Assembly: GCA_045226335.1 (NCBI GenBank)
Contig: JBGVCH010000081.1
Location: 1-64,000 of the forward strand
DNA from: RUG11272 sp045226335
GTDB taxonomy: Bacteria; Bacillota; Clostridia; Christensenellales; Aristaeellaceae
Direction: 5' to 3'
DNA: 64,000 nt
Under the pieces are notes generated by a model. That model saw only the letters and a list, made by a program, of their open reading frames with translations, made no database searches and was not told the DNA's origin. Position numbers and translations under genes: made by a program. How positions within the stretch are numbered: position 1 is the stretch's first letter; each line of letters opens with the position of its first letter. Positions 15,969 through 23,381 of the stretch are shown one piece after another.

Positions 15969-16832
15969 ATGAAACTGCTGGCCCACGCGAAAATCAACTG
16001 GACGCTGGACATTCTCGGCCAGCGTCCTGACGGCTATCACGAGCTCAGGATGCTGATGCAGCCCATCACCCTGGCGGATGAGATCACTCTTCAGCCCGCG
16101 GACGGCCTGACCCTCTTCGTGGAGGGCGATGAAGACATCCCGGCGGATCAACGGAACCTCGCGTGGCGAGCGGCGGACCTGCTGTTGCAGACATGCGGCG
16201 TTCAGCGTGGCGTCCGAATCGCGATTCGCAAACGCATCCCCTCCCAGGCGGGGCTTGGGGGAGGCAGCACCGACGCGGCCGCCGTCCTGTACGGGCTGAA
16301 TCGCCTCTGGGATCTTGGCCTGCCCCAGGAGGAACTGGAGAGGATCGGCCTTTCCCTGGGCGCGGATGTGCCGTTCTGCCTCCAGGGGGGACTGTGCTTA
16401 GCGGAAGGCGTGGGGGAGAAGCTGACCCGCCTGCCAAACGCGCCGCAGTGGCCGATGATCATCGTCAAGCCCTGCGACGGCCTCTCCACCGCGGAGGTCT
16501 ATCGCGCCTGGCACCAGGAGGCGCACCGTGAAGCCGTACAGGAGGCCGCGCTTCTCGAGGCGGTTCACAAAGGGGACGCAAGCCTCCTTCCGGAACACCC
16601 CGGCAACGCCCTGGAATGGGTCAGCGCGGCCCAGAGGCCGAAGATCCCCGGGGCCATTCAGGCTTTGCAGGATCATGGCGCCGTGTGCGCGCAGATGTCC
16701 GGAAGCGGTTCCGCCGTTTTCGGGGTGTTCAAAGAAACGGAGACTCGGGATCGCGCCCTGGCCCGGCTGAAGGCGGCCTGGCCCTTCACCTGCGCGTGCG
16801 GCACCTGCGAAGAGAGCGTCACCGTTCTCTGA
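15969..16832 (+). CDS. ispE: 4-diphosphocytidyl-2-C-methyl-D-erythritol kinase
   Basis: 287 residues, normal for IspE. The GHMP kinase signature is present: AHAKINWTLDILGQRPDGYHE at the N-terminus, the ATP loop PSQAGLGGGSTDAAAVL, and the C-terminal GAVCAQMSGSGSAVFGVF. It phosphorylates CDP-methylerythritol in the non-mevalonate isoprenoid pathway. ATG 15939 is in frame, but GGAGG at 15956-15960 stands 8 bases before ATG 15969, which I prefer. Isoprenoid made here would feed undecaprenyl phosphate, which UppP (18966) recycles. Confidence 0.95.
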   Translation: MKLLAHAKINWTLDILGQRPDGYHELRMLMQPITLADEITLQPADGLTLFVEGDEDIPADQRNLAWRAADLLLQTCGVQRGVRIAIRKRIPSQAGLGGGSTDAAAVLYGLNRLWDLGLPQEELERIGLSLGADVPFCLQGGLCLAEGVGEKLTRLPNAPQWPMIIVKPCDGLSTAEVYRAWHQEAHREAVQEAALLEAVHKGDASLLPEHPGNALEWVSAAQRPKIPGAIQALQDHGAVCAQMSGSGSAVFGVFKETETRDRALARLKAAWPFTCACGTCEESVTVL

Positions 16833-16935
16833 CGGTTCAGAATTGTAAAATCTCGAGCGCAGACAGATCAGGGCGGGAATCATCGTGTATCATATCCTCA
16901 ACCGAAACCGCATCACGGGAAAGGAGCGCATCTCA

Positions 16936-17763
16936 ATGAAAAAGATCCTTGTGACCATCCTGACGGCGGCCCTTCTGCTGAGCTCGGCCACAGCCCTGGC
17001 CTCCTCCGCGCCTTACATGGTGGCCACCATCCTGGACTGGGACGGCCAGACCTACGACATCATCGAGGGCCAGTTCAAGTGTGTCGACGCGGTCACCTGC
17101 ACCTACTATGCCATGCACAACTGGTACAATGACAGCGGGGATTACAGCGGCGCCATCGACGGGGCCGGGTATGCCGGGTTTCAGTACAATGAGGGGAAGA
17201 CCTGGACCATTATGTCCATCTGGCACGGTCAGACCGGACGGGCGAAGATCGAATACGCTCCGGACAACGCGATCGCCGAACCCTTTGACGGGGAAGGCGT
17301 CGGCGTCCATGTGCTGGTGCCGTATTCATGGCAGCCCGGGACGTGGTACACCATGCGGATCGAAGCCATCACAGAGGGCGGCAAGACGTATTATGTGCAG
17401 TGGGTCAAACCGGAGAACGGAAGCTGGACCAAGACGGCGGTCATCTCCTTCAGCAAGCCGAACCTAGGCTTTACCTGGGACTGCTTCTTCCTGGAGGACT
17501 GGATCGGCAACGGCCTGCAGCGCTCCTGCCAGCTCCGGCGCTATTACGCCCGCAGGGCCGGGGACAGCCGCTGGGTTTCGCTGAGGGACTACCGGTTCTC
17601 CTGCGCGGACCCCAAAGCGATACACTATTCCTTCTGCCAGACCGATGAGGGCACTGTCTATATCCAGAGCGGCGGTGAAGGCTTCCCGGTGACGGAAGTC
17701 CCGGCCACGCTGACCGTTTTGCAGCCGACAGACCCGGGCAGCCGGTACAATCTGGGCCGCTGA
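16936..17763 (+). CDS. Secreted protein, DUF3472-like
   Basis: 275 residues. A signal peptide is clear: KK, then ILVTILTAALLLSSATALA, with cleavage likely after ALA. The mature part is rich in aromatic residues and beta strands (YAMHNWYNDSG, GYAGFQYNEGKTWTIMSIWHG, WQPGTWYTMRIEAI, GFTWDCFFLEDWIGN), recalling DUF3472/jelly-roll carbohydrate-binding folds found near glycosidases. I am only moderately sure of the family. ATG 16936 has AAGGAG at 16921-16926. It lies between ispE and rplU with no obvious functional link. Confidence 0.7.
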   Translation: MKKILVTILTAALLLSSATALASSAPYMVATILDWDGQTYDIIEGQFKCVDAVTCTYYAMHNWYNDSGDYSGAIDGAGYAGFQYNEGKTWTIMSIWHGQTGRAKIEYAPDNAIAEPFDGEGVGVHVLVPYSWQPGTWYTMRIEAITEGGKTYYVQWVKPENGSWTKTAVISFSKPNLGFTWDCFFLEDWIGNGLQRSCQLRRYYARRAGDSRWVSLRDYRFSCADPKAIHYSFCQTDEGTVYIQSGGEGFPVTEVPATLTVLQPTDPGSRYNLGR

Positions 17764-17769
17764 GGCCGT

Positions 17770-17792
17770 GCCGGTCGGGATTCCGGCTTTTC
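17770..17792 (+). terminator. Possible terminator after the secreted DUF3472-like gene
   Basis: GCCGG at 17770-17774 and CCGGC at 17783-17787 form a short stem followed by TTTTCC. The stem is weak, but its place 7 bases after the stop codon and before the rplU promoter fits. Confidence 0.5.
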
Positions 17793-17827
17793 CGCCCGGA
17801 ATATTTCGGATAATCGCGAGAAAGCCC

Positions 17828-17856
17828 TTGACACACAAGGCCTCAGATGGTATCAT
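17828..17856 (+). promoter_or_regulatory. Promoter of rplU-prp-rpmA
   Basis: TTGACA at 17828-17833, 17-base spacer ending in TGG, TATCAT at 17851-17856. It leaves an 80-base untranslated leader before rplU. Confidence 0.85.
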
Positions 17857-17872
17857 AACCCGGTAAGCCGCT

Positions 17873-17917
17873 CGGGAGAGGTCTGTCAATCCGCATCTGC
17901 GGAACCTCGGGATCCCG
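17873..17917 (+). promoter_or_regulatory. Structured 5' leader of the L21 operon
   Basis: Within the rplU leader, CGGGA (17873-17877) can pair with TCCCG (17913-17917), GAGGT (17878-17882) with ACCTC (17904-17908), and CCGC (17891-17894) with GCGG (17899-17902), giving a three-part hairpin with a GGGA bulge. An L21 leader RNA is known upstream of rplU in Bacillus and is thought to allow autoregulation by a ribosomal protein. That this hairpin belongs to that family is inferred from position and folding only. Confidence 0.5.
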
Positions 17918-17947
17918 GCGAGTATTGAACAGGAGGTGCTGCAATTC

Positions 17948-18256
17948 ATGTACGCAATCATTGCAGCGGGTGGCAAACAGTATCGTGTAACCAAGGGTGA
18001 CGTGATCTACATCGAAAAGGTGGATCAGGCGGACGGCAGCGAGATCAGCTTCGACGTGCTGATGGCCGGCGAAGGTGCTGACGTAAAGGTCGGCACACCG
18101 CTGGTGGACGGCGCGAAAGTCGTCGGCAAAGTGGTGAAGCAGGTCAAGGGCGAGAAGATCATCATCGGCAAGTACAAGAGCAAGAAGAACTACGATCGCA
18201 AGACTGGCCATCGCCAGCCCTACACCAAGGTGGAAATCACCGCGATCAACGCATAA
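17948..18256 (+). CDS. rplU: 50S ribosomal protein L21
   Basis: 102 residues, standard length. YAIIAAGGKQYRVTKGD at the N-terminus and KIIIGKYKSKKNYDRKTGHRQ near the end are L21 signatures (binding 23S rRNA). The frame could also start at GTG 17936, but that lies inside the ribosome-binding site AGGAGG (17931-17936), so ATG 17948 is right. Its stop TAA shares a base with the ATG of prp. The order rplU-prp-rpmA is standard in Firmicutes. Confidence 0.97.
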   Translation: MYAIIAAGGKQYRVTKGDVIYIEKVDQADGSEISFDVLMAGEGADVKVGTPLVDGAKVVGKVVKQVKGEKIIIGKYKSKKNYDRKTGHRQPYTKVEITAINA

Positions 18257-18603
18257 TGATCCGGGCGAAGCTCTGGCAGGACCGTGAAGGACGGTTCGCC
18301 GGGTTTGAACTCAAAGGTCATTCCGGCTATGCCGAAGAGGGCAGTGACATCGTCTGCGCGGCGGTGTCCGCTCTGGCCATCACCTGCGTCAACAGCATTG
18401 AGGCCCTTTGCGGAGTTCAGCCTTCCGTGGAAGGTGAGACCGCCGGGCACATGAAAGCGCTTCTCCCGCCCGGGATGAATGACGCGCAGCGGCATGACGC
18501 CCAGGTGATCCTCTCCGTGCTGCGGCAGGGGCTCGAAAGCATCGCCGAATCGTATCCGAAGAATGTACAGCTTTCCATAGTGAACGGAGGAAAACAGCCA
18601 TGA
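18256..18603 (+). CDS. prp: Ribosomal-processing cysteine protease Prp
   Basis: 115 residues. His22 in KGHSGYAEEGSDIVCAAVSAL (split: KGHSGYA and GSDIVCAAVSAL) and Cys34 are at the same positions as the catalytic pair described for the Staphylococcus enzyme. Prp removes the N-terminal extension of L27, a step needed for working ribosomes. The substrate gene rpmA follows directly and carries the expected cleavage sequence. Both junctions overlap: one base with rplU and four bases with rpmA. Confidence 0.95.
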   Translation: MIRAKLWQDREGRFAGFELKGHSGYAEEGSDIVCAAVSALAITCVNSIEALCGVQPSVEGETAGHMKALLPPGMNDAQRHDAQVILSVLRQGLESIAESYPKNVQLSIVNGGKQP

Positions 18604-18899
18604 TGAAACTCAATCTTCAGTTCTTCGCCCATAAAAAGGGCATGGGCTCTACCCGCAACGGCCGCGACAGCGAGTCTAAGCGCCTGGGCCCGAAGCGCGC
18701 CGACGGTCAGTTTGCCCAGGGCGGCAACATCCTCGTGCGGCAGCGCGGCACCAAGATCCATCCCGGCCTGAACGTCGGCATCGGCAAGGACGACACCCTG
18801 TATGCCAAGGTTTCCGGCACCGTGCGCTTCGAGCGCCTCGGCCGCGACAAGAAGAAGGTCTCGGTGTATCCCGTGACGGACGAAGCCGTCATCCAGTAA
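18600..18899 (+). CDS. rpmA: 50S ribosomal protein L27 with cleavable N-terminus
   Basis: 99 residues. The protein begins MMKLNLQFFAHKKGMGST; LQFFA is the Firmicutes motif cut by Prp, exposing the mature HKKG end that reaches the peptidyl-transferase centre. GSTRNGRDSESKRLGPKRADGQ and ILVRQRGTKIHPG are standard L27. Two ATGs stand in tandem at 18600 and 18603; GGAGG at 18586-18590 suits the first, which also overlaps the prp stop. Confidence 0.97.
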   Translation: MMKLNLQFFAHKKGMGSTRNGRDSESKRLGPKRADGQFAQGGNILVRQRGTKIHPGLNVGIGKDDTLYAKVSGTVRFERLGRDKKKVSVYPVTDEAVIQ

Positions 18900-18911
18900 A
18901 CCGGACAAAGC

Positions 18912-18940
18912 AAATCCCCCCGTGACTGGGGGGATTTCTT
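18912..18940 (+). terminator. Bidirectional terminator between rpmA and uppP
   Basis: AAATCCCCCC at 18912-18921 pairs with GGGGGGATTT at 18928-18937, followed by CTT on the plus strand. The A/T ends of the stem give T-runs in both directions, so it can serve rpmA (+) and uppP (-), whose genes converge here. Confidence 0.85.
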
Positions 18941-18965
18941 ATGCCCGCGCCGCGGAGCGGAATCG

Positions 18966-19802
18966 TCAGAGCGTCGGGACAACGAAAGGCGGAACCTGGG
19001 GCAGGCCGTTCATCTGGGCCAGGAGGACCACAAGCCCCAGCGCGGCCATGTACAGGGCAAACCAGGCCAGGGAGACGCGTTTGATCAGCTTCATCATGAA
19101 CTTGATGGCCAGGAAACCGGTGACGCAGGCGATGACCACGCCGATGCCGATGGGCATGATGTTTGTCTTCAGCGCTTCCATCATGGCCTCGTCCTTGAAG
19201 GCGCTGTAGCCTTCTTTCAGAAAGGCGGCCGCGATGGCGGGAGCGCTCATCATGAAGGAGAACTTCGCGGCGCCTTCCCGGGTGACGCCGCCGGCCACGC
19301 CGCCGAAGATGGTGGAGCCGGACCGGGATACGCCGGGCATCAGGCCAAGCCCCTGCATCACGCCCATCAGCAGGGCCTGGGGGATGGAGGGACTCTCTCT
19401 GCGGCAGCGGGTCTCACTCCAGCTCATGAGCTCCGTGACCAACAGCAGGACGGAGGAGATCAGGAAGGACACGCCTAGGAACCAGCCGCTGTCGAAGCCG
19501 TCCAGCACCTTTCCGAAAGCCAGATACACCCCAAGGGTCGGAAGCGACGCAATCAAGAGCAGCAGCAGGGTGCGGTTTTTGATGGGATGGGCCAGCATGT
19601 CGATCCAGTCCCGCCAGAAGATGACAAGCACAGGGATCAGCGTCCCGACGTGCATCATGATCTCAACAAGCTTGAACGAGTTGTCCTCGGCGCTGAGGTT
19701 CATCAGCTTGGACGCCAGCAGCATATGGCCGGAAGAGGATATCGGCAGGAACTCGCCCAGACCCTGCACCAGGCCCAGAACAGCCCCCTGGATCGGATTC
19801 AC
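18966..19802 (-). CDS. uppP: Undecaprenyl-diphosphatase UppP (BacA)
   Basis: 278 residues, a polytopic membrane protein. Both active-site signatures are visible: GLGEFLPISSSGHM near the N-terminus and PGVSRSGSTIFGGVAGGV in the middle. It dephosphorylates undecaprenyl diphosphate so the lipid carrier can be reused for peptidoglycan, and raises bacitracin resistance. The start is GTG 19802 with AAGGAGG upstream. It is divergent from the GH43 gene, with its promoter in the shared 178-base gap. Confidence 0.95.
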   Translation of the reverse strand: MNPIQGAVLGLVQGLGEFLPISSSGHMLLASKLMNLSAEDNSFKLVEIMMHVGTLIPVLVIFWRDWIDMLAHPIKNRTLLLLLIASLPTLGVYLAFGKVLDGFDSGWFLGVSFLISSVLLLVTELMSWSETRCRRESPSIPQALLMGVMQGLGLMPGVSRSGSTIFGGVAGGVTREGAAKFSFMMSAPAIAAAFLKEGYSAFKDEAMMEALKTNIMPIGIGVVIACVTGFLAIKFMMKLIKRVSLAWFALYMAALGLVVLLAQMNGLPQVPPFVVPTL

Positions 19803-19840
19803 GGTTCGGTTCGCCTCCTTGTTTCGCAGATCACGATCCG

Positions 19841-19869
19841 ATTATACCACAAGACCGATTGGTTGTCAC
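19841..19869 (-). promoter_or_regulatory. Promoter of uppP
   Basis: On the minus strand GTGACA (plus 19864-19869), 17 bases ending in TGG, TATAAT (plus 19841-19846), about 39 bases before the GTG start. Confidence 0.8.
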
Positions 19870-19876
19870 GCGCAAC

Positions 19877-19905
19877 TTCACAATCCCGTCGGATTGTGAT
19901 AAACT
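19877..19905 (+). promoter_or_regulatory. Putative GH43 promoter overlapped by a palindrome
   Basis: TTCACA at 19877-19882, 17 bases, TAAACT at 19900-19905. A perfect palindrome, CACAATCC at 19879-19886 and GGATTGTG at 19891-19898 with a 4-base centre, lies between and over the boxes. Its place suggests a repressor or activator operator for the glycosidase gene. The boxes are weak matches, so the promoter call is tentative. Confidence 0.45.
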
Positions 19906-19980
19906 TTACGGGCCGCCCCGTCCGGAACGGGGACGGATCATGCTCACGGGATAGCGCATTACGGAAAGAGAGGAAAAGCC

Positions 19981-21453
19981 ATGGACAACCTCAAGCAGAT
20001 CACAAACCCATATCTTCCCTTCTGGGAATACATTCCGGACGGCGAACCCTATGTCTTCGGCGACAGGGTTTATGTGTACGGGTCACACGACTTCTTCGGC
20101 GGCGACGTCTACTGCATGGGCGACTACATGGGGTGGTCGGCGCCGGTGTCGGACCTGGGGGACTGGCGCTGCGAAGGCGTGATCTACAGAAAAGACCAGG
20201 ACCCGGAAAACGGCGATCTCCAGGGCAACCTCTATGCGCCGGACGTCACCGTCGGGCCGGATGGCCGCTATTATCTGTACTATGTGCTCAGCAACCGCGG
20301 CATCGTCTCGGTGGCGGTGAGCGACAGTCCGGCCGGACCGTTTGCCTTCTACGGATATGTGCACTATCCGGACGGCACAAGGCTCGGGGAACGCCCGGGA
20401 GATGAACCGCAGTTTGACCCGGGCGTGCTGACGGAGGGATCGGTCACCTACCTGTACACCGGCTTCTGCGGTCAGGGGGACAAATCTCGCCACGGGGCCA
20501 TGGCGACGGTGCTGGACGCGGACATGCTGACCGTCCTGGAAGCGCCGCGGTTCATCGCCCCCGGCTCAGCCTACAGCGAGGGCACGGAATACAAAGGCCA
20601 CGCCTTCTTTGAGGCGCCGTCCATCCGGAAGCGCGGCGACACATACTACTTCATTTACTCCTCCGAAAAGTGCCATGAGCTCTGCTGGGCCACCAGCAGG
20701 AAGCCGACGGAAGGCTTCCGGTACGGCGGGGTCATCGTCAGCGGCTGCGATCAGGGCATCGACACTTACAAGCCCGCGGACAAACCCATGTTCTACACGG
20801 CCAACAACCACGGCAGCATTGTGGAGATCATCGGCCTGTGGTATGTCTTCTATCACCGCCACACCAACGGCACCAACTACAGCCGGCAGGGCTGCCTGGA
20901 GCGCTTGACCATCAAGCCGGACGGCAGCATCGTGCAGGCGGAGATCACCTCCTGCGGCGGCAAAGATACGCCGCTGCGGGGCGAGGGATACTACCCGGCC
21001 TACCTGGCCTGCCAGCTCTTCACGCAGACGGAGGTCATCTACATGCCCTGGTCCGGCTGGATGGACGACCGGTTCCCGAAGATCACACAGACGGCCAGCG
21101 ATGACCAGGAGCTGATCGGATACATCGCCAACATGCGCGACGGCGCCACCGCCGGCTTCCGCTATTTCGACTGCAAGGACGTCTGCGGGATCAGCATCCA
21201 CACCAAAGGGTACGCTTCCGGGCGCATGGACATCCGGACGGCCTGGGACGGGGAAGTCATCGGCAGCGTTCCGGTGAACTACGCCAACGTCTGGCAGGAA
21301 GCCCGGGCGGATCTTCGCGTTCCGGACGGTGTCCAGGCGCTGTACTTCACCTTTGTCGGCCGCGGCCATATGCAGTTTGCGGGGTTCACCCTGCACACCG
21401 CGTCGGAGGAAGCATGCCAAAGAAATCCGGATTTTGTGCTGGGATTTGATTGA
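19981..21453 (+). CDS. Glycoside hydrolase family 43 protein
   Basis: 490 residues with no signal peptide, so probably cytoplasmic. The five-bladed propeller of GH43 is indicated by NPYLPFWEYIPDGEPYVFGD with a likely catalytic-base Asp region, YAPDVTVGPDGRYYLYY (the pKa-modulating Asp), and FFEAPSIRKRGDTYYFIYS (the proton-donor Glu). The last 130 or so residues look like a beta-sandwich accessory domain (DCKDVCGISIHTKGYASG). The family includes arabinofuranosidases and xylosidases; the exact substrate cannot be read. ATG 19981 has GAGAGGA upstream. Sits behind a palindrome-bearing promoter and ahead of the adenylation enzyme gene. Confidence 0.88.
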   Translation: MDNLKQITNPYLPFWEYIPDGEPYVFGDRVYVYGSHDFFGGDVYCMGDYMGWSAPVSDLGDWRCEGVIYRKDQDPENGDLQGNLYAPDVTVGPDGRYYLYYVLSNRGIVSVAVSDSPAGPFAFYGYVHYPDGTRLGERPGDEPQFDPGVLTEGSVTYLYTGFCGQGDKSRHGAMATVLDADMLTVLEAPRFIAPGSAYSEGTEYKGHAFFEAPSIRKRGDTYYFIYSSEKCHELCWATSRKPTEGFRYGGVIVSGCDQGIDTYKPADKPMFYTANNHGSIVEIIGLWYVFYHRHTNGTNYSRQGCLERLTIKPDGSIVQAEITSCGGKDTPLRGEGYYPAYLACQLFTQTEVIYMPWSGWMDDRFPKITQTASDDQELIGYIANMRDGATAGFRYFDCKDVCGISIHTKGYASGRMDIRTAWDGEVIGSVPVNYANVWQEARADLRVPDGVQALYFTFVGRGHMQFAGFTLHTASEEACQRNPDFVLGFD

Positions 21454-21521
21454 TTTTTCGCGGAACTTGTATTATGCTTAGCAGGCGGGTTTCCGCAAAG
21501 ACAGGAATGGAGGACGATTCC

Positions 21522-23000
21522 ATGCACTACTTCGAGGAATGGCTTCTGCCTGAGGAACGCGGTCTGATTCCTTACACAGAAACCATGACCGGTTTTGTGA
21601 AATTCATCACGGAAAAGTACCCGGACCACGTCGCGCTCTCTGATCCGACGAAGTCTGTCACATACGCTGAGATGGGGGAGAGGATTGCCCGCCGCCGGCA
21701 GTTCCTCGCCGAAATGGAGATCCCCGCGGGGAGCAACATCGGCCTGTTCGACGTCAACAGCATTGACGAGGTGGAATGGTTCCTGGCCGTCACCTCATTC
21801 GGCTGCACCGCTGTAATGATCCCGGCGCAGCTCTCTCCGGAAGTCCTGGCCGGCGCTTCCAGACTGTACCAGCTCAAGCTGATCCTGGCCGGCGAAGCGG
21901 TCATGGCCAAGACTTCCCTGGCTCCCGTGCCGGTCAAACCCATGGCGTCCATGGCGGAAACCCAGGCCCCGGCCGTTGAAACCAAGAAGAAGGACCGCGC
22001 TGCCATTTTCTTCACCGGCGGCACCACCGGCGCGCCCAAAGGCGTCGTGCTGAACAACGGCGCCATGGTCCGCGGCCCATACAACGGTATCTACCGCCCG
22101 AAGACCACCATCTTCAACCAGGTCGCCGTGACAGCGCTGCCTCTGACCCACGTCTTCGGCATGGTCTTCAGCACGCTGACGATCCTCTACACCGGCGGCC
22201 ATGTGGGCATGTGCGCTCAGATGAAGGACCTGTTCAAAGAAATGATGCGGGTTCACCCTAATGTCATGATCGCGGTTCCGGGTATGGCCGACATCATGCT
22301 CACCGTTGCCAGGACTCGCGGCATCGGCGTCCTGGGCGGCAACCTCAAGCTGATCGTCTGCGGGGCCGCGCCGGTTCCGCCGCGTCTGCGCACCAGCTTC
22401 AAGGAGTTTGACATCGAGGTCCTTGCGGGTTACGGACTGACGGAATCCAGCAACCTGGTCTGCGGCAACTTCGAAATGGACGATTATCCTTCCTCCGTCG
22501 GTATGCAGTATCCTGAGCAGGAGAAGCGGCTGGTGGACGGCGAACTGCAGGTTCGCGGCGATATGCTCTTTGACGGCTACTGGAACGACCCGGCCAGGAC
22601 AGCCGAGGTGTTCACGGAGGACGGCTGGTTCAGGACGGGGGACCTGGCCCGCTTTGACGAGAAGGGCATGATCTACATCGTCGGCCGCAGCAAGAACCTC
22701 ATCATCCTTCCGAACGGCGAGAACGTCTCCCCGGAGGAAGTCGAGGAAGTCTACTATCGCAGCAACCTGGTCAAGGATTGCCTGGTTTACGAGGATGAGA
22801 TCGCCGGCACGCCGGCCATCGTGATGGAAGCGCAGCCCGCGGAAGGTGTCGCCGATGACGCCATGATGGAAGACATCCGGAAGATCACCGCAACCTTGCC
22901 GACCACCATGCGTCCGGCAAGGATTACCGTCCGGCACGAGGATTTTGCCAAGAGTCCAAGCATGAAAATCATCCGCGGAAAGGGGAATGGCGCGAAATGA
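21522..23000 (+). CDS. Stand-alone adenylate-forming enzyme (acyl-CoA/acyl-ACP ligase family)
   Basis: 492 residues. ANL-superfamily motifs: ATP loop AIFFTGGTTGAPKGVVL, GYGLTESSN, GWFRTGDLARFDEKGMIYIVGRSKNLI (split: GWFRTGDLARFDEKG and IYIVGRSKNLI), and the C-terminal catalytic Lys in PSMKIIRGK. It activates a carboxylic acid as AMP ester and passes it to CoA or a carrier protein. The carrier protein gene overlaps its stop by four bases, so loading of that carrier is likely. In-frame starts exist at 21450 and 21507, but GGAGG at 21509-21513 supports 21522. The acid is unknown. Confidence 0.9.
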   Translation: MHYFEEWLLPEERGLIPYTETMTGFVKFITEKYPDHVALSDPTKSVTYAEMGERIARRRQFLAEMEIPAGSNIGLFDVNSIDEVEWFLAVTSFGCTAVMIPAQLSPEVLAGASRLYQLKLILAGEAVMAKTSLAPVPVKPMASMAETQAPAVETKKKDRAAIFFTGGTTGAPKGVVLNNGAMVRGPYNGIYRPKTTIFNQVAVTALPLTHVFGMVFSTLTILYTGGHVGMCAQMKDLFKEMMRVHPNVMIAVPGMADIMLTVARTRGIGVLGGNLKLIVCGAAPVPPRLRTSFKEFDIEVLAGYGLTESSNLVCGNFEMDDYPSSVGMQYPEQEKRLVDGELQVRGDMLFDGYWNDPARTAEVFTEDGWFRTGDLARFDEKGMIYIVGRSKNLIILPNGENVSPEEVEEVYYRSNLVKDCLVYEDEIAGTPAIVMEAQPAEGVADDAMMEDIRKITATLPTTMRPARITVRHEDFAKSPSMKIIRGKGNGAK

Positions 23001-23236
23001 CACCTGAGCTCGAAAAACTGCTGTCCATCCTGGGGGAGGTCGCTCCCAATGTCGACGCCGGTTCCGTGACCCTGGATTCCAGTCTGACGGCTGATCTCGG
23101 CCTGAACTCTCTGAGCATCATGCTGCTGGCCATGTCCATCGAGGATGCCTATGGCTTCGAGTTTGACGATGACGCCAGTTTCGAGACCGTGCGCGACGTC
23201 TGTGAGTACATCAAGGCACACAAAACCGTGAACTGA
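22997..23236 (+). CDS. Acyl carrier protein
   Basis: 79 residues, acidic four-helix carrier protein. The phosphopantetheine attachment Ser lies in DLGLNSLSIMLLA; the residue before the Ser is Asn where most fatty-acid ACPs have Asp. The rest, IEDAYGFEFDDDASFETVRDV, is a standard helix III/IV region. Overlaps the adenylation enzyme by ATGA, so it is probably the dedicated acceptor for that enzyme rather than the fatty-acid ACP, whose gene usually sits in the fab cluster. Confidence 0.92.
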   Translation: MTPELEKLLSILGEVAPNVDAGSVTLDSSLTADLGLNSLSIMLLAMSIEDAYGFEFDDDASFETVRDVCEYIKAHKTVN

Positions 23237-23256
23237 TCTTTCTGCAGGGAAGCGGC

Positions 23257-23285
23257 TTGCGTAATCGGCACGGTTCGTGTAGAAT
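23257..23285 (+). promoter_or_regulatory. Promoter upstream of the GNAT gene
   Basis: TTGCGT at 23257-23262, 17-base spacer, TAGAAT at 23280-23285. It starts 21 bases after the carrier protein stop. A terminator-like hairpin follows only about 20 bases further on. Confidence 0.65.
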
Positions 23286-23303
23286 AGGGAAGGGTCGAAC
23301 GAA

Positions 23304-23338
23304 AACAGTCCCGATCGTGAGATCCGGGCTGTTTTTCT
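23304..23338 (+). terminator. Hairpin terminator or attenuator before the GNAT gene
   Basis: AACAGTCCCGATC (23304-23316) pairs with GATCCGGGCTGTT (23321-23333) with a single mismatch and one G-T pair, loop GTGA, then TTTTCTT. It may end the upstream operon. Because a promoter lies in front of it and the GNAT start at 23382 behind it, it could also work as an attenuator. Confidence 0.75.
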
Positions 23339-23381
23339 TCCAAAGATCAAAGTCCGCAGCGTTCTATGCCGGAGGTGTGCG

